From Stappia albiluteola (GTDB lineage: Bacteria > Pseudomonadota > Alphaproteobacteria > Rhizobiales > Stappiaceae): DNA of 64,000 bases. Below the pieces are notes generated by a model. The model did not search any database. It was not told the DNA's origin and saw only the letters and a program-made list of their open reading frames with translations. The position numbers were made by a program, and so were the translations under genes. Of this stretch, positions 1 through 10,625 are shown piece by piece; position 1 is the stretch's first letter; each line of letters starts with the position of its first letter. The stretch covers positions 496,001-560,000 of the forward strand of contig NZ_JACFXV010000043.1 of assembly GCF_014050225.1 (NCBI RefSeq), in the 5' to 3' direction.

Positions 1-1
1 C

Positions 2-616
2 GAAACGCTTCAGCTCGACCGGCTGGCGGCGGACCCGTCGCGGTTCGCCTTCGATATTGGGCCGGCGGAAAGGGCATTCGAGGGCAAGGGAAGCATCATC
101 GTTTCCATGCACTCGGGAAACTGGGAAGTCTGCGCCCTTGGCGGGCTGGCAGCCGGCAGGCAGCCGGCGGGCGTCTATCAGGCGCTGAAGAACCCGCTGG
201 CCGACGAACTTCTCAAGAACCTTCGCGCCCCTATCTACCCCGCTGGCCTGTTTTCGAAAGGCCACGACACGGCGCGACGGCTGATGGCGATTGCGCGCGG
301 CGGTGGCATGGTCGCGTTTCTTGCCGATCTGCGGGACGTCAGGGGCATCAGGGTTCCCTTCTTCGGTCGCGAAGCCCACGCGACGCCCTTTCCGGCCAGC
401 CTTGCACGCGGCAGCAGCCTGCCGCTGATCGCAAGCCGTGTCGTCAGGCTCAAGGGTGCGCGATTCCGTATCGAGGCGCGGCCGGTTGCCTATCCGGTGA
501 CTGGTGACCGCAAGGCCGACATCACGGCGGCCACGGCGCTTGTGCATCGCCAGTTCGAGGAGTGGATCCGCGAGAACCCGAGCCAATGGATGTGGATCCA
601 CCGCAAGTGGGTCTGA
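2..616 (+). CDS. Lipid A biosynthesis lauroyl-type acyltransferase (3' part)
   Basis: The frame is open from the left window edge, so only the C-terminal 204 residues are present. The fragment carries the HX4(D/E) acyltransferase signature, read as HSGNWE at fragment residues 37-42. It ends with the W-I-H-R-K-W-V tail usual in the LpxL/HtrB family. These inner-membrane enzymes transfer a secondary acyl chain from acyl-ACP to the lipid A precursor. Which paralogue this is (LpxL, LpxM or an LpxXL-like very-long-chain enzyme) cannot be told from the fragment. A short GC hairpin follows the stop codon. Confidence 0.85.
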   Translation, partial: ETLQLDRLAADPSRFAFDIGPAERAFEGKGSIIVSMHSGNWEVCALGGLAAGRQPAGVYQALKNPLADELLKNLRAPIYPAGLFSKGHDTARRLMAIARGGGMVAFLADLRDVRGIRVPFFGREAHATPFPASLARGSSLPLIASRVVRLKGARFRIEARPVAYPVTGDRKADITAATALVHRQFEEWIRENPSQWMWIHRKWV

Positions 617-619
617 CCG

Positions 620-646
620 GGCCGGCTGTCGTCCGGCCTATCTTTT
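620..646 (+). terminator. Possible weak terminator after the acyltransferase gene
   Basis: A 6-bp GC stem (620-625 with 633-638) with a 7-nt loop is followed by tatctttt. It lies directly after the stop at 616. The stem is short, so confidence is low. Confidence 0.35.
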
Positions 647-730
647 CGATCAATATATGCATTGCAGCATAATCTGCTATTGAATGGCTCGCTTCGCTTT
701 TGGCCGCCTTGGAATTGAGAGGAACGTCCC

Positions 731-1771
731 ATGAAGACGCCGCGCGCCTTTTACCAGCCGCTCGCCATTGGTGCTCCAACCCCTTGCCGCGACCTCCCCG
801 TGCGCCTTGAGCGCATGATCCATTTCGTGCCGCCGCATATCGAGAAGATGCGGGCCAAGGTCGCCGATCTCGTCAATCAGGTGGACGTGGTGCTGGGCAA
901 TCTGGAAGACGCGATCCCGGCCGATCAGAAGGTTGCCGCTCGCCAGGGCTTCATCCGCATGGCGCGCGACAATGAATTCGGCGATACCGGACTTTGGACG
1001 CGCATCAACTGCCTGAACAGCCCCTGGGTTCTCGACGATCTGATGGAGATCGTTCCCGCCGTCGGCCACAAGCTTGACGTCGTGATGCTGCCCAAGGTCG
1101 AGGGCCCTTGGGACATCCACTATCTCGACCAGCTTCTCGCCCAGTTGGAGGCGAAGGCGAGCCTCACCCGGCCGATCCTCATCCACGCCATTCTGGAGAC
1201 TGCGGAAGGCGTCAAGAATGTCGAGAAGATTGCAACCGCGAGCCCGCGCATGCACGGCATGAGCCTCGGCCCGGCGGATCTTGCCGCCTCCCGCGGCATG
1301 AAGACGACGCGCGTTGGCGGCGGCCATCCCGACTATGCGGTGCTGGCCGACGCCGATGGCGACGCCTCCCGGACCGCCTACCAGCAGGACCTCTGGCACT
1401 ATACGGTTGCCAAGATGGTGGATGCCTGCCTTTCAGCCGGTATCAAGCCCTTCTACGGCCCCTTCGGCGATTTCTCGGATCCGGCGGCCTGCGAGGCGCA
1501 GTTCCGCAACGCCTTCCTGATGGGCTGCCTCGGCGCATGGTCCCTGCACCCGACCCAGATCGATATCGCCAAGCGCGTCTTCAGCCCGGAACCCTCCGAG
1601 GTGCGATTTGCCGCGAAGATCGTCGATGCCATGCCGGACGGCACGGGTGCGGTGATGATCGACGGCAAGATGCAGGACGACGCCACTTGGAAACAGGCGA
1701 AGGTGATCCTCGATCTTGCCCGTCTGGTTGCGGCGAAGGATCCGCAAATGGCCGGCCTCTACGGGCTCTGA
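731..1771 (+). CDS. HpcH/HpaI-family CoA ester lyase (malyl-CoA lyase-like)
   Basis: This 346-residue protein belongs to the HpcH/HpaI aldolase/citrate lyase family and most resembles L-malyl-CoA/beta-methylmalyl-CoA lyases (Mcl1). Visible marks are an N-terminal Arg-containing strand (LPVRLERM), the acidic metal-binding stretch [10 protein letters not shown], the strand LPKVEG, and [12 protein letters not shown] in the second half. The family reversibly cleaves malyl-CoA into acetyl-CoA and glyoxylate. The usual length is 320-350 residues. The gene stands alone, with no ethylmalonyl-CoA or serine-cycle partner nearby, so the physiological substrate is inferred. The start has GAGAGGAACG upstream. 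Confidence 0.8.
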   Translation: MKTPRAFYQPLAIGAPTPCRDLPVRLERMIHFVPPHIEKMRAKVADLVNQVDVVLGNLEDAIPADQKVAARQGFIRMARDNEFGDTGLWTRINCLNSPWVLDDLMEIVPAVGHKLDVVMLPKVEGPWDIHYLDQLLAQLEAKASLTRPILIHAILETAEGVKNVEKIATASPRMHGMSLGPADLAASRGMKTTRVGGGHPDYAVLADADGDASRTAYQQDLWHYTVAKMVDACLSAGIKPFYGPFGDFSDPAACEAQFRNAFLMGCLGAWSLHPTQIDIAKRVFSPEPSEVRFAAKIVDAMPDGTGAVMIDGKMQDDATWKQAKVILDLARLVAAKDPQMAGLYGL

Positions 1772-1918
1772 ACGCCATAAACCCTTGCCCTTGCCCGATT
1801 CTGGCCGATTTTATGGGAGAATTCACATTTATCGGAGAAGCTTGACAGGATTGCGGGGACGTGACTTGTAAGGCCCCCGAATTGAAACCGCCGCGTTCGC
1901 GCGGTGTGGAACATGGTC

Positions 1919-2251
1919 ATGCATAAAATGCGGACGGCGAAATTCAGCATCGGCCAAGTGGTCAAGCACCGGATCTACCCCTTTCGCGGGGTGATTTTCG
2001 ACGTGGATCCAACCTTCGCCAACACCGACGACTGGTGGGAGGCGATTCCGGAAGACGTTCGCCCGCGCAAGGACCAGCCCTTCTATCATCTGCTCGCCGA
2101 GAACGCGGAGACGGAGTATATCGCCTACGTCTCCGAGCAGAATCTTGTGGAAGACGATACCGGCGAACCGATCCGCCACCCGCAATTCGACGAGATTTTC
2201 GAGGAACAGGCAGACGGCTCCTACCGCCCGCGTGACGTCGATATGCATTGA
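1919..2251 (+). CDS. hspQ: Heat shock protein HspQ / hemimethylated-DNA-binding YccV family
   Basis: This small protein of about 110 residues matches HspQ along its length: KFSIGQVVKHRIYPFRGVIFDVDP near the N-terminus, then RPRKDQPFYHLLAEN and YVAYVSEQNL-type sequence (here EYIAYVSEQNL). Known family roles are specificity enhancement of the Lon protease and binding of hemimethylated oriC DNA in enterics; the role here is inferred. Possible starts are GTG 1904, ATG 1913, ATG 1919 and ATG 1928. I chose 1919 because a GGA lies about 10 bases upstream, but 1928 gives the common MRTAKF start. A strong terminator follows. Confidence 0.85.
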   Translation: MHKMRTAKFSIGQVVKHRIYPFRGVIFDVDPTFANTDDWWEAIPEDVRPRKDQPFYHLLAENAETEYIAYVSEQNLVEDDTGEPIRHPQFDEIFEEQADGSYRPRDVDMH

Positions 2252-2284
2252 TGGCAATTCGGTCACTTGACTAGGCAACCAAAC

Positions 2285-2319
2285 AAAAAACGCCGCGGTA
2301 AAGAACCGCGGCGTTTTTT
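2285..2319. terminator. Bidirectional intrinsic terminator between hspQ and the ialB-like gene
   Basis: A perfect 9-bp GC stem (2291-2299 with 2305-2313) with a 5-nt loop is flanked by an A run on the left and a T run on the right. It can therefore stop both the rightward hspQ transcript and the leftward transcript of the convergent gene. Confidence 0.9.
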
Positions 2320-2340
2320 GTTTGTCGATAGAGCGAAGGC

Positions 2341-2973
2341 TCAGTTGTTCGTCACGGCCTTCTGTTTGTCGATCAGCTTCTGGCGGGCTTCTTCCGCGCG
2401 CTTCTGCAATTCGCTCTGCAGCTTCTGCTCCTTCTGCCGAAGGGCAGCAGCGTCGATCGGAGCGCCGTCATAGATTTTCGTGAAGCCTATCAGGCTGAGT
2501 TCAAAGGGAACCGCCTTTGCCTGCTGATTAAGCGTAGTCAGAATCAGCTTGCCGCCCTTCTTCATCGAATCGACGAAACCGCCATCGATCACGAGTTCCG
2601 AATAACAGGCATTCGGGAAACAGATCCCGTATTTCGCTTCCGTCTGCTTGCCAGCGTCCACCTGCACACGCAGGCCCGGCTGGATCAGCATGCCGGGCGG
2701 GACCGCGATCAGGAGCGTCTTGCGTGCCTCGCCGGAAATCTCGCGAATAGCGACGGATGCCAGAAACTGGCCGGTATCGGTTCGCAATTCCTGCGTGATC
2801 AGACAGACATCCTTCTTGGCCTTCTGGTCTGTATTGCAGACCTTGACCCAGGGGCTTTCCGCATCCGGCTGCACTTCCTGAGCAGTCTGGGCATTCGCAC
2901 CAGCGGCCATCCCCAACGCGGCAATGGAAGCAACACCCCACGCCGCCAGTCTCTGCTTGAAGCTACTCGCCAT
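2341..2973 (-). CDS. Invasion-associated locus B (IalB) family periplasmic protein
   Basis: The 210-residue product has a signal peptide (MASSFKQR, then a hydrophobic stretch ending near AGANA-QTA). It is followed by the IalB domain: WVKVCNTD, VCLITQEL, an ISGEARKTLLIAVPPGM stretch, then YGICFPNACYSELV with paired cysteines. The C-terminal 40 residues (AALRQKEQKLQ to DKQKAV) form a charged coiled coil. IalB promotes erythrocyte invasion in Bartonella, but homologues are general in free-living Rhizobiales, where their function is not settled. The start at 2973 was chosen over an upstream in-frame ATG because it begins the signal peptide directly. Confidence 0.85.
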   Translation of the reverse strand: MASSFKQRLAAWGVASIAALGMAAGANAQTAQEVQPDAESPWVKVCNTDQKAKKDVCLITQELRTDTGQFLASVAIREISGEARKTLLIAVPPGMLIQPGLRVQVDAGKQTEAKYGICFPNACYSELVIDGGFVDSMKKGGKLILTTLNQQAKAVPFELSLIGFTKIYDGAPIDAAALRQKEQKLQSELQKRAEEARQKLIDKQKAVTNN

Positions 2974-3536
2974 TCGACCTTGTCCTCGATTCCTATTCGC
3001 CTGCAAGCCGTCCTCCCGGGCGCGCACGCCACATTGCAGGAGACGGAACATCCATTATCCGGGCGGCCAAGCCGATAAACGGATACATAGCTCACGCTGG
3101 CGTAGCGGCGTGGTTTAGCCGACGACAGTCCACCGACCCTGATTTCCCCATCCGCCTGCAAATTCGCACCGCCCCTGTTCAGGCGACCGGCCAAATAAGC
3201 GGAACGCTCGAAAGCCGCCTACTCCTCTGAGGGGAGAATGCGGCAAGACGTTGACTATGACGGACGCGCGCATCTTTACAGGGAAGATCGAGGCTTTTCC
3301 AGTGGAGCCCGGAGAAATTCAGATTGAAATTCGAAGCAGCTCTGCCCGCTATGCAATTCTGTTCAATCAATTTTCGTGTGAGTCCGGGCACGACGCAGAT
3401 TGGGCTGCCGATGCTGCGGCAGGCACCAGCCGCCCCCGCGGACTTCCACCCCGCCGTTTGCGGGATGCTCGGCTGAAGCAGTATTTCTTTCCGCATGTTA
3501 ACCTTAACAAAGTGATTCAGGCCGCATAGTCCTCGC
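2974..3536. other. Intergenic stretch, no supported gene
   Basis: This 563-base gap lies between the divergent ialB-like gene and the solute-binding protein gene. It holds short open frames on both strands (for example 3251-3529 plus), but none has a convincing ribosome binding site or recognisable protein. It must contain both promoters. The sequence just before 3537 becomes AT-richer (gttaaccttaac near 3497), which fits a promoter region, but I cannot assign boxes. Confidence 0.5.
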
Positions 3537-5411
3537 ATGATGGTGAGTCAGAAATTTTTTCCGCAGGTAGCCCGATTTGCCGCCGCCAAAGCGTTTTTGG
3601 CGCTTGCTCTTTTGCTGGCAATTGACGGTGGGGCAACACCCGGATACGGCGCCGGACAGGAAGACGTGCCGGCCGTCCACGGCATTGCCATGCACGGCGA
3701 TCCCGCCCTGCCCGCCGATTTCCAGGCACTGCCCTATGCGAACCCCGATGCGCCGAAAGGCGGCACGGTGACTTATGGCGTGCAGGGATCCTTCGACAGC
3801 CTCAACCAGTTCATCGTCCAGGGAGGAACGTCCTCGGCTCGCGGCATCCGCGATCCGGAATATGGCGAGCTTGTCATCGAAAGCCTGCTGGCGCGGAATC
3901 ACGACGAAGCTTTTTCGCTTTACGGCTTGCTGGCCAAGAGCGTCCGCCTTCCCGACGAGCGCGACTGGATTGAATTCAAGCTTGATGAGCGCGCCCGCTT
4001 TTCCGACGGTGCTCCCGTAACACCGGAAGACGTCATTTTTTCGTTCGAGATACTGAGGGACAAAGGGCGTCCGCATTTTCGCGCGCGATATTCCCGCATC
4101 AAATCGATGGAAAAGATCGGAGAGAATACGGTGCGCTTCACCTTCGAGAATGGGGAAGACCGTGAACTTCCCCTTCTTGTCGGCCTGTCACCGATCTTCC
4201 CGAAACACACCATCGATCCGGAAACCTTCGAAAAAAGCACGCTCGTCGCTCCTGTCGGCTCTGGCCCCTACGTCATCGACACGGTTGAGCCCGGCAGCCG
4301 CATTACCTACCGGCGCGATCCCGACTATTGGGCCAAGGACCTGCCAATACGGCGCGGGCTTTATAATTTCGACGAAGTGCGGGTCGAGTATTTCCGGGAC
4401 GAGAACTCGCTTCAGCAGGCTTTTCAGAAGGGGCTCGTATCCTTGCTCCCCGTGCGCGACCCCGCGCGCTGGATGACCGGCTTCGACTTTCCCGCCGTCA
4501 AGGAGGGAAAGGTCAGCCGCGATTCCTTTAAGCTTGGCACCCCCGCGGGCATGAAAGGCTTTGCGTTCAATACCAGGCGCGCGGTCTTTCAGGATATTGC
4601 CGTCCGTAAAGCACTGGCGATGCTATTCGATTTCGAGTGGGTGAACCGCAACCTCTATTATGGCCTGTACGAGCGAACCGGCGGCTACTTCGACAACTCG
4701 ATCCTTTCTTCCCTCGGCCGGCCGGCTAGCGACGCGGAGCGCGAACTTCTCGCGCCCTATGCTGACCAGATAGAGCCCGATGTGATGGCCGGCACATGGG
4801 CGCCTAAACAGACTGACGGCTCCGGTCGCGACAGGGCGGTCCTCAGAGAGGCTGTAAGGCTACTGAATAGCGCCGGATATGCTATCGAGGACGGCGTCAT
4901 GCGGGACCGGTCCGGTCGTCCGCTGACATTCGAGTTTCTGGTTGCCTCCAAGGACGAGGAACGCCTGGCGATAGCCTATCAGCGGCAGCTGAAGCTGATC
5001 GGCGTCGAAATGACGCTTCGCAGCGTCGATGCGGCGCAATACCAGAAACGGCGGCAGGACTATGATTTCGATGTGGTGGTCGCGTCATGGCCTGCCTCTC
5101 TTTCACCCGGCAACGAACAAAGCTACCGCTGGGGCTCGAAGGCCGCCGATCTACCCGGCACCTTCAATTTCGCCGGCGTGAAAAGCCCTGCCGTTGACGC
5201 CATGATCGACGCCTTGCTGGCAGCCAGGAGCCAGGAAGACTTCGTGGCTGCCGTTCGCGCGCTCGATCGCAGTCTTATCTCCGGGCACTATGTCGTGCCG
5301 CTCTTCCATCTTCCCGATATCTGGATCGCCCGCTGGACAACCATCGGGCATCCCGCAAATGCAACCATCGCCGGACCGCGCCTGGAAGCGTGGTGGGCGA
5401 TGCCGAACTAG
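3537..5411 (+). CDS. Extracellular solute-binding protein, family 5 (YejA-like)
   Basis: This 624-residue protein has a signal peptide of about 40 residues (hydrophobic core FLALALLLAI, probable cleavage near GYGAG). The family 5 SBP fold is evident from HGIAMHGDPALP, YANPDAPKGGTVTYG, VIESLLAR, the SDGAPVTPEDVIFSFEIL signature, and GSGPYVI followed by YRRDPDYWAKDLP. The closest type is YejA, which serves a peptide/microcin C ABC importer. No permease or ATPase genes follow. Instead the next gene starts 26 bases downstream, so this is an orphan binding protein at the head of a three-gene operon with two degenerate proteins. Tandem ATGs at 3537 and 3540 leave the exact start open. Confidence 0.85.
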   Translation: MMVSQKFFPQVARFAAAKAFLALALLLAIDGGATPGYGAGQEDVPAVHGIAMHGDPALPADFQALPYANPDAPKGGTVTYGVQGSFDSLNQFIVQGGTSSARGIRDPEYGELVIESLLARNHDEAFSLYGLLAKSVRLPDERDWIEFKLDERARFSDGAPVTPEDVIFSFEILRDKGRPHFRARYSRIKSMEKIGENTVRFTFENGEDRELPLLVGLSPIFPKHTIDPETFEKSTLVAPVGSGPYVIDTVEPGSRITYRRDPDYWAKDLPIRRGLYNFDEVRVEYFRDENSLQQAFQKGLVSLLPVRDPARWMTGFDFPAVKEGKVSRDSFKLGTPAGMKGFAFNTRRAVFQDIAVRKALAMLFDFEWVNRNLYYGLYERTGGYFDNSILSSLGRPASDAERELLAPYADQIEPDVMAGTWAPKQTDGSGRDRAVLREAVRLLNSAGYAIEDGVMRDRSGRPLTFEFLVASKDEERLAIAYQRQLKLIGVEMTLRSVDAAQYQKRRQDYDFDVVVASWPASLSPGNEQSYRWGSKAADLPGTFNFAGVKSPAVDAMIDALLAARSQEDFVAAVRALDRSLISGHYVVPLFHLPDIWIARWTTIGHPANATIAGPRLEAWWAMPN

Positions 5412-5437
5412 CCAGCAGGCCATCTGGAAACCAAGCG

Positions 5438-7063
5438 ATGATCCTGACCAGCGAGCAGACGATCGAAGCCCACGCCCAGAGCGGAATCTGGGGACGCATC
5501 ACGCTGGATGCGCTCTTTCGCAGGGCGGCGGCAAGCCATCCGGACCGCGTCGCACTTGTCGACGCGCCGGACAGGGCCGAGTGGACCGGTGGCACTCCCC
5601 GCAAGCTGACATATGCGGAAGCCGACGAGGAAATCTCGCGCCTGGCGGGATTTTATGCGGCGGTCGGCCTGTCGCTCGATCACGTGATCGGGCTCCATAC
5701 GCCCAACACAGTCGATGCCGTCATCGCGTTTCTGGCAGCCTTGCGCTGCGGACTTGTCGTTACCCCGCTTCCCCAGCATTGGCGCCAGAGGGACGTTCTT
5801 TCCGCCTTGTCGCGTGCCGGAGCCAAAGCGCTCGTCGCGGCCGATCGCATCGAGCCGCGGCGTATCGCCGAAGACGCCCGGGCGGCGGCGGCCGAGCTTT
5901 TCAGCCTGCGCTTCGTCTTCGGGCTTGGCAAGGAAGTGCCTGACGGGTTGATCGATATAGCCTCGGTATTGGCCGAACTCGATGCGGAGAGCATGCCGCC
6001 TCCCGCCGTCCGCAGGGAGCGAAACCCGGCCGATCACGTCGCGACGCTGACCTGGACCCGCTCTACAAGCGGAGAGCCGCTGCCGGTGGCACGCAGCCAC
6101 AACCATTGGATCGCCGCAGGCTTCATGGCGTTTCTTGAATCGTCGCTTCAAGACGGTGCCGATCTTGTCATTCCCTACGCGCTGACGGGTATGGCTGGAA
6201 TAGGCGCCGGCCTGATGCCCTGGCTGATGTCGGCCGGCACGCTGCATCTCCACCATCCCAGGGCGCTCGGCAATCTCGCAGCGCACGCAAATCACGTCGA
6301 AGCGGACTACATTCTCTGCCCCGGTGCGCTCGTACCCGCCGTCGAGCGCCGGCTCGACGCACCGGAATGCCGCGTCCTCGCCGTCTGGAATACCTGGTCA
6401 CCTGCGGCGACCCCGCTCCGCACGAACAGGACGGTGATCGACCTGCATGTCGCGGATGAATTTGCGATGATCGCGCGCCAGCGCGGCGGCAGCGCACTTC
6501 CGACGTCGATCCCTCTCGGCGTTTCCGGAGCTCCCTCTTCGGTTCGCCACGGGCCCGCGCTCGTCGAGATCGCGCTCGATGAGGAAGCGGCCCCTCCGAC
6601 GTTGAAAGTGCGTGGGGCGATGGTTGCCGATTCGGCGTGGCCTGCCAGCAAGGTCAGGATCCCCACCGACAAGGCGGGCTTCGTCGATACGCTGCTGGCT
6701 GTTCGCCAGAGCGACACGGGGCTTGCCGGGATCGGGTTGCCCGGTAGCAGCGCACCCGGCTCCGGGCCGCTGGCCGTGCTCGATGCCCTGTATTCCTCGT
6801 TCACCGGCGTGACGGAAGCCGCCGCTTTCCTGGTTGGCGATGGCATCCTCGGTGCAAGGCTATATGCTGCCTTGGTGCCTCAACCTGGGGCAATGCTGGA
6901 TACGGAAGCCTTTTTCGCCTATCTCGACGCGCAAGGGGTCAGCCTTTCGGAAGTCCCCTATCGCATATTGTCGCTGCCGGCGCTGCCGCGGCTTGAAAAT
7001 GGTAAGATCAATCGCGATGCGCTCGCCGTCCGGATCGACAGGCTCAGGGCGGCAGTTGCCTGA
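5438..7063 (+). CDS. Degenerate ANL-superfamily (AMP-binding) protein
   Basis: The 541-residue protein has the outline of an adenylate-forming enzyme. An N-terminal domain carries LDALFRRAAASHPDRVALVD and LTYAEADEEISRLAGFYAAVGL, and a C-terminal lid ends PRLENGKINRDAL, keeping the A10 lysine (K523). The phosphate-binding A3 loop, normally TSGTTGxPKG, reads TRSTSGEPLPV (about 208-218), having lost a Gly and the Lys. The A5 YGxTE motif is unrecognisable (VWNTWSP near 317-322), and the A7 region reads PTDKAGF instead of a GD-containing loop. Adenylation activity is therefore doubtful. It is 26 bases after the solute-binding protein gene and 19 before the next gene, so co-transcription is likely. 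The chosen start begins MILTSEQ. Confidence 0.7.
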   Translation: MILTSEQTIEAHAQSGIWGRITLDALFRRAAASHPDRVALVDAPDRAEWTGGTPRKLTYAEADEEISRLAGFYAAVGLSLDHVIGLHTPNTVDAVIAFLAALRCGLVVTPLPQHWRQRDVLSALSRAGAKALVAADRIEPRRIAEDARAAAAELFSLRFVFGLGKEVPDGLIDIASVLAELDAESMPPPAVRRERNPADHVATLTWTRSTSGEPLPVARSHNHWIAAGFMAFLESSLQDGADLVIPYALTGMAGIGAGLMPWLMSAGTLHLHHPRALGNLAAHANHVEADYILCPGALVPAVERRLDAPECRVLAVWNTWSPAATPLRTNRTVIDLHVADEFAMIARQRGGSALPTSIPLGVSGAPSSVRHGPALVEIALDEEAAPPTLKVRGAMVADSAWPASKVRIPTDKAGFVDTLLAVRQSDTGLAGIGLPGSSAPGSGPLAVLDALYSSFTGVTEAAAFLVGDGILGARLYAALVPQPGAMLDTEAFFAYLDAQGVSLSEVPYRILSLPALPRLENGKINRDALAVRIDRLRAAVA

Positions 7064-7082
7064 ACCTCCATTTGAGGGCTCA

Positions 7083-8273
7083 ATGGACACCGCAGAGTTC
7101 AGCCTGGCCGTGATCTGTCTCGATCATCGTGCACTGCACGACCTATACCAGGCCTTCCCTGCGTCATGCTGGCCCGCCTTCGTCGATGATCCTGCCGATA
7201 TCGCTTTTTTGTTCAATTCCGAACGCTTCCCGAGAGCTATTCTCGCGATCATGAGCGGTGTTGCCGGCGAAGCGGAGATGATCCGGGAGTTGAGCCGTCA
7301 AATTCGTGCCGCTCCCGTCGAAGTGCCTGTCATGATAATGGATTTCGGCGGCATAACCGCGGCCGAACTCGATTGCCTCTCCTTTCGCCCTGCCGCGATC
7401 GTCGGGCCGGGCGTTCCGCTGGCGCAAGTGGCCACAAGAATGGGCGATGCGTCGCGCCTGACCGTGCGCATGGAGGAAGCGCGACTGCGGCGGCGCGTAT
7501 TTGGGCCCGCTAACCTCCCCGTTCCGCAAGGCATCGATGCCGGCCTCCTGATCATCGGCCTGGGTGGGCGATTTTCCGCCATCGAGCGAGCAAACAAAGA
7601 CCGAACCCGGATCATCGGTGCCTTTACGCCGGACATGGCTGACCAATACCTGTCCGAGGCGCCTTTTCGTGCAGTGATGATCGATTGTCCGCCGGACGTG
7701 GCGGAAACACAGATACGCAGACTGAGATCCGACGCGCGGACCTTCACATTGCCCGTGGTAGCCGCCGTCGACACGCCCGAGGAGGCCGCGCCGCTCTACG
7801 AGGTGGGCGCGACCACCGTTCTGGTCGGCAGGCTCGAAAACGAACGCCTGGCGCGCTACCTGTCATGCGCCATACGCACAGGTATCCGGAGAGGGCTGGC
7901 CAACCGTGCACTTTCCGCGTTTCGTGATCGTTTTGTGAATGATAGCAATCGCTTGCGCCTCGACGGCGCAGCCTTTCAGACCTATCTGCTGAAAGCAACG
8001 GAAGTCTCCCGGCTGAGGGGCGAAGAGCTCATATGCCTGAAGCTCGACGATCTTGCCCGGGACGGTCTTCAGGAAATGCCTGGCGATGCGGATGCGTTGT
8101 CCATTGACCTTGCTTCGAAAGTGGCTCTCTCCTCGGCGGCGCTCGCCCGCGAGGAGGATCTGGTAGCCGAAGTGGAAGGTTTGGGTGGCGTTGCGGTATT
8201 GCGAGGAAGGGACGCGGCGAGAAGACTAGGAGAACGGGTCAAATCGATCCTGAAGTCGAGCCGATTTGCCTAA
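7083..8273 (+). CDS. Degenerate receiver/GGDEF-like (PleD-like) protein
   Basis: This 396-residue protein has no clean family motif but looks like a decayed response regulator/diguanylate cyclase. Residues about 153-265 read like a receiver domain: beta strand VMID with Asp201 at the phosphoacceptor position, then LPVVAAVD, GATTVLVGRL and an alpha-5-like helix. Residues about 35-135 may be a more decayed first receiver. Residues about 290-392 follow the order of a GGDEF domain (GAAFQTYLLKA, ICLKLDDL, LASKVALSSAALAREEDL), but the active-site loop reads GLGGVAVL. It probably neither makes nor cleaves cyclic-di-GMP; a scaffold or allosteric role is inference. It is the third gene of the operon. 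Confidence 0.5.
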   Translation: MDTAEFSLAVICLDHRALHDLYQAFPASCWPAFVDDPADIAFLFNSERFPRAILAIMSGVAGEAEMIRELSRQIRAAPVEVPVMIMDFGGITAAELDCLSFRPAAIVGPGVPLAQVATRMGDASRLTVRMEEARLRRRVFGPANLPVPQGIDAGLLIIGLGGRFSAIERANKDRTRIIGAFTPDMADQYLSEAPFRAVMIDCPPDVAETQIRRLRSDARTFTLPVVAAVDTPEEAAPLYEVGATTVLVGRLENERLARYLSCAIRTGIRRGLANRALSAFRDRFVNDSNRLRLDGAAFQTYLLKATEVSRLRGEELICLKLDDLARDGLQEMPGDADALSIDLASKVALSSAALAREEDLVAEVEGLGGVAVLRGRDAARRLGERVKSILKSSRFA

Positions 8274-8529
8274 GGCCGGGACTCATTGAAGTTGACTGGA
8301 ATGGCTTTCGAGATGACGAGAGATGGCAGGATAAGCCCGAAGAGCGGGATAGGCCGCCGGTCGTGGGCTTTGACCCGACAGGTCGAAGTCATCTCGAACG
8401 TCCTTTGAACCGGGCGGAACCGCGCAAATCCGCTCCGGCCGTTTCAGCCGAATTGGTGAAGCCTGACCCCAGGGCGCCTGTTGTTTCAATCCATTGGGTT
8501 CGCCTGTGGAGGCGGAGGAAAGATTTGCC

Positions 8530-9198
8530 ATGACCAACTCAGAAGTCCTGACCATTGATGTCGTTTCCGATGTAATGTGCCCTTGGTGCTTCATCGGCAA
8601 GAAGCGCCTGGAAAAGGCGTTGGAAGACCTGCCCGATGTCGCAATCGAGATTCGCTGGCGCCCTTTCCAGCTGGACGCCAGCCTGCCGGCCGAGGGCAAG
8701 GACCGCAAGAAGTACCTCTCCGACAAGTTCGGCAGCCTCGACAGGGCAAAAGAAGTCTACAAACGCATTGGCGCGGCCGGCGATGAAGAAGGCATACCCT
8801 TCGCCTTCGACAAGATCACCAAATCGCCGAACACCTTGAACAGCCACCGATTGATCCTCTGGTCAAAAGCGGAAGGCAAGCAGAACGAAGTCGTTCACCG
8901 GCTGTTCGAGCTCTATTTCCTCGAAGGCGCGGATCTTTCGAAGAACGAAACGCTCGTTGAAGTGGCGCGCGAAGTCGGGATGGATGCCGAGGCGGTCGCC
9001 AAGCTTCTTGAAACGGATATCGATCTCGAGCGGATCAAGCAGGATATCGAGAACGCGCATAGCATGGGCGTAACGGGCGTACCGTGCATGATCATCGACG
9101 AGCGCTTCGCCCTGATGGGCGCAGAAATGCCCGAAACGATCGTTGCCGCGGTGCGGCACGCACAGGAAACCAAGCCGGGCAATACCCCGGAAGGCTGA
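8530..9198 (+). CDS. DsbA-family oxidoreductase (FrnE / HCCA isomerase-like)
   Basis: The 222-residue protein starts at an ATG with GGAGGCGGAGG upstream. It has the thioredoxin-like opening DVVSDVMCPWC, giving a CPWC redox motif at residues 17-20, then IGKKRLEKAL, WRPFQLD and NSHRLILWS. The cis-proline loop is TGVPCMIID near the C-terminus, with a further Cys in it as in FrnE. There is no signal peptide, so it acts in the cytosol, as is usual for the FrnE/2-hydroxychromene-2-carboxylate-isomerase-like branch. Its substrate is unknown. It is convergent with eno, with a terminator between. Confidence 0.85.
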   Translation: MTNSEVLTIDVVSDVMCPWCFIGKKRLEKALEDLPDVAIEIRWRPFQLDASLPAEGKDRKKYLSDKFGSLDRAKEVYKRIGAAGDEEGIPFAFDKITKSPNTLNSHRLILWSKAEGKQNEVVHRLFELYFLEGADLSKNETLVEVAREVGMDAEAVAKLLETDIDLERIKQDIENAHSMGVTGVPCMIIDERFALMGAEMPETIVAAVRHAQETKPGNTPEG

Positions 9199-9230
9199 TC
9201 GTCATTCAGCCTGATCGGCCGGACAAATGA

Positions 9231-9262
9231 AAAGGCCCGCCGGAAACCGGCGGGCCTTTTTG
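9231..9262. terminator. Bidirectional intrinsic terminator between dsbA-like gene and eno
   Basis: A 13-bp perfect stem (9231-9243 with 9247-9259) with an AAA loop runs from an A tract into a T tract. The two neighbouring genes are convergent and can share it. Confidence 0.92.
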
Positions 9263-9287
9263 AATTGTATCAATCGAGCAAGCCGAT

Positions 9288-10613
<1,326 letters not shown>

Positions 10614-10625
10614 TCAAGTCCGGCT

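Noticed and set aside
3251-3529. Possible 92-residue gene in the gap before the solute-binding protein
   Set aside because: There is no convincing ribosome binding site, and the C-terminal part is low-complexity Arg/Ala-rich sequence; no similarity recognised.
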